Shown: positions 5,687 to 6,722 of the stretch, in pieces
How positions within the stretch are numbered: the first letter of the stretch is position 1
How the letters are laid out: every line of letters begins with the position of its first letter
From: Flavobacteriaceae bacterium
GTDB lineage: Bacteria > Bacteroidota > Bacteroidia > Flavobacteriales > Flavobacteriaceae
Reading direction: 5' to 3'
Assembly (NCBI GenBank): GCA_016780435.1
Contig: JADHLU010000049.1
Coordinates: 1 to 6,722 of the forward strand
Length of the DNA stretch: 6,722 bases
Made by a program: the position numbers and the translations under genes
The notes under the pieces: model-generated
What the model was told of the DNA's origin: nothing
The model's database searches: none
What the model saw: the letters and a program-made list of their open reading frames with translations, nothing else

Positions 5687-6722
5687 ATGAAACTTAAAAG
5701 CATTTTAGCCTTTCTAAGAACGCTAAAGAGGAGCTCTTATAAATCAGAAGAGGTTTTGATCGGTAAAGGTTCAATTCTTTCTGGTCTAATGCTTCTATTC
5801 TTTTTCGGTTTTGCGAATGGCCAAGATTTTAAGCCAAAAAGTAGCGCTGCCATTTTCCAGGAACTTCAGCTACTAAACTTTCTGGGAAATGTACTGTATG
5901 TCGCGGCACATCCAGATGATGAGAATACGCGACTCATCTCTTATCTCACCAACCATATACATGCGAACACCGCTTATTTGTCGTTAACTAAAGGAGATGG
6001 TGGACAAAATTTAATCGGCACAGAAATACGCGAATTGTTGGGTGTCCTAAGAACTCAAGAGCTGTTGGCGGCAAGAAGCATAGATGGTGGCCAACAATTT
6101 TTTACCAGAGCCAATGATTTTGGATTCTCAAAACACCCAGAAGAAACCTTAGGTATTTGGAATAAAGAGGCCGTACTCTCAGACATGGTTGCGGTAATTA
6201 GAACCTTTAGGCCAGACATTATCATAAATCGCTTCGACCATAGAACACCAGGTACTACTCATGGTCACCATACCTCTAGCGCTATGCTAAGCATGGAAGC
6301 TTATGGCTTAGCGGCAGATCCAAAGGCCTATCCGCAACAGTTTGACAGGCTTAAAACATGGCAGCCATCACGTGTGTTTTTCAATACCTCGTGGTGGTTT
6401 TACGGTTCACAAAAAAACTTCCAACAAGCAACTAAGAATGGCCTGATTGGTCTAGATGTGGGTGTATTTTACCCCAGTTTAGGAATGTCTAATAATGAGA
6501 TTGCATCGCTAGCGAGTAGTCAACACCTGTGTCAGGGGTTTGGGAGACTAAACAGCAGGGGAGAAGAAATGGAATACCTAGAGTTGCTTGAGGGCTCGAT
6601 CCCGCAAACTCAAGACCTATTTGATGGTATCAATACGAAATGGACCAGAATTTCAGAAGGAAAAGCTATTGAAGCCATACTGAATCCTATTCAGGAAAAT
6701 TTTGATTTCAAAAATCCGGCGA
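5687..6722 (+). CDS. Large secreted PIG-L/LmbE-type deacetylase, C-terminus cut by window edge
   Basis: The frame runs from ATG 5687 through 345 codons to the right edge without a stop. It belongs to the PIG-L (LmbE, GlcNAc-PI de-N-acetylase) family of zinc-dependent enzymes that remove acyl groups from N-acetylglucosamine-type amides. The diagnostic AHPDDE lies at 74-79 (His75 and Asp78 as zinc ligands, Asp77 as catalytic base). The third ligand is expected in THGHHTSS at 191-198, probably His195. The segments TKGDGGQNLIGTEIRELLG and LRTQELLAARSIDGG, and the longer layout, match a form frequent in Bacteroidota, usually around 800 residues with extra C-terminal domains, so more than half is likely missing. 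A signal-type segment ends in MLLFFFGFANGQ (35-46), so export is expected. From ATG 5687 this is preceded by 34 residues with many Lys and Arg, long for a signal peptide. A TTG at 5756 would give a neater one, so the start is uncertain. The natural substrate is not known. Confidence 0.9.
   Translation, partial: MKLKSILAFLRTLKRSSYKSEEVLIGKGSILSGLMLLFFFGFANGQDFKPKSSAAIFQELQLLNFLGNVLYVAAHPDDENTRLISYLTNHIHANTAYLSLTKGDGGQNLIGTEIRELLGVLRTQELLAARSIDGGQQFFTRANDFGFSKHPEETLGIWNKEAVLSDMVAVIRTFRPDIIINRFDHRTPGTTHGHHTSSAMLSMEAYGLAADPKAYPQQFDRLKTWQPSRVFFNTSWWFYGSQKNFQQATKNGLIGLDVGVFYPSLGMSNNEIASLASSQHLCQGFGRLNSRGEEMEYLELLEGSIPQTQDLFDGINTKWTRISEGKAIEAILNPIQENFDFKNPA

Overview
The window looks like chromosomal DNA of a free-living, probably marine or aquatic member of the Bacteroidota, most likely in or near the order Flavobacteriales. 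The grounds are: protein families centred on Bacteroidota (DUF2911, a DUF4252-type lipoprotein, the long PIG-L deacetylase form), genes preceded by A/T-rich leaders rather than Shine-Dalgarno sequences, a short lipoprotein signal, and at least one match to the Bacteroidota -7 promoter element TAnnTTTG. The genus cannot be fixed from the sequence alone.

Layout. Bases 1-280 (minus) hold the N-terminal part of a secreted DUF2911 protein that runs off the left edge. A 142-bp divergent spacer separates it from a soluble acyl-ACP desaturase on plus (423-1415). Tail to tail with this, only 15 bp away, ends a two-gene minus-strand unit: a secreted SGNH/GDSL hydrolase (3375 down to 2689), whose stop codon overlaps the start of kynureninase (kynU, 2696 down to 1431). 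Divergent from that unit is a small lipoprotein gene on plus (3540-4040). It converges on a secreted fasciclin-domain protein on minus (4792 down to 4280), with a strong bidirectional terminator between them. From 4942 to the right edge everything is on plus: two adjacent paralogous four-helix DoxX-like membrane proteins 2 bp apart, then 17 bp later the N-terminal part of a large secreted PIG-L/LmbE-type deacetylase that runs off the window.

How the genes fit together. The desaturase makes unsaturated acyl-ACP for membrane lipids, and kynU cleaves (hydroxy)kynurenine in tryptophan breakdown or NAD precursor synthesis. The remaining genes act mainly at the envelope or outside it. Only two groups look like operons: SGNH hydrolase-kynU, and DoxX-like-DoxX-like-PIG-L. 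I found no RNA gene, mobile element, CRISPR array, toxin-antitoxin pair or defence locus, and no gene-free stretch above 300 bases. No clear undescribed system is visible. The points most worth a second look are the translationally overlapping hydrolase-kynU pair, the tandem DoxX-like pair beside PIG-L, and a perfect 16-bp palindrome inside kynU.
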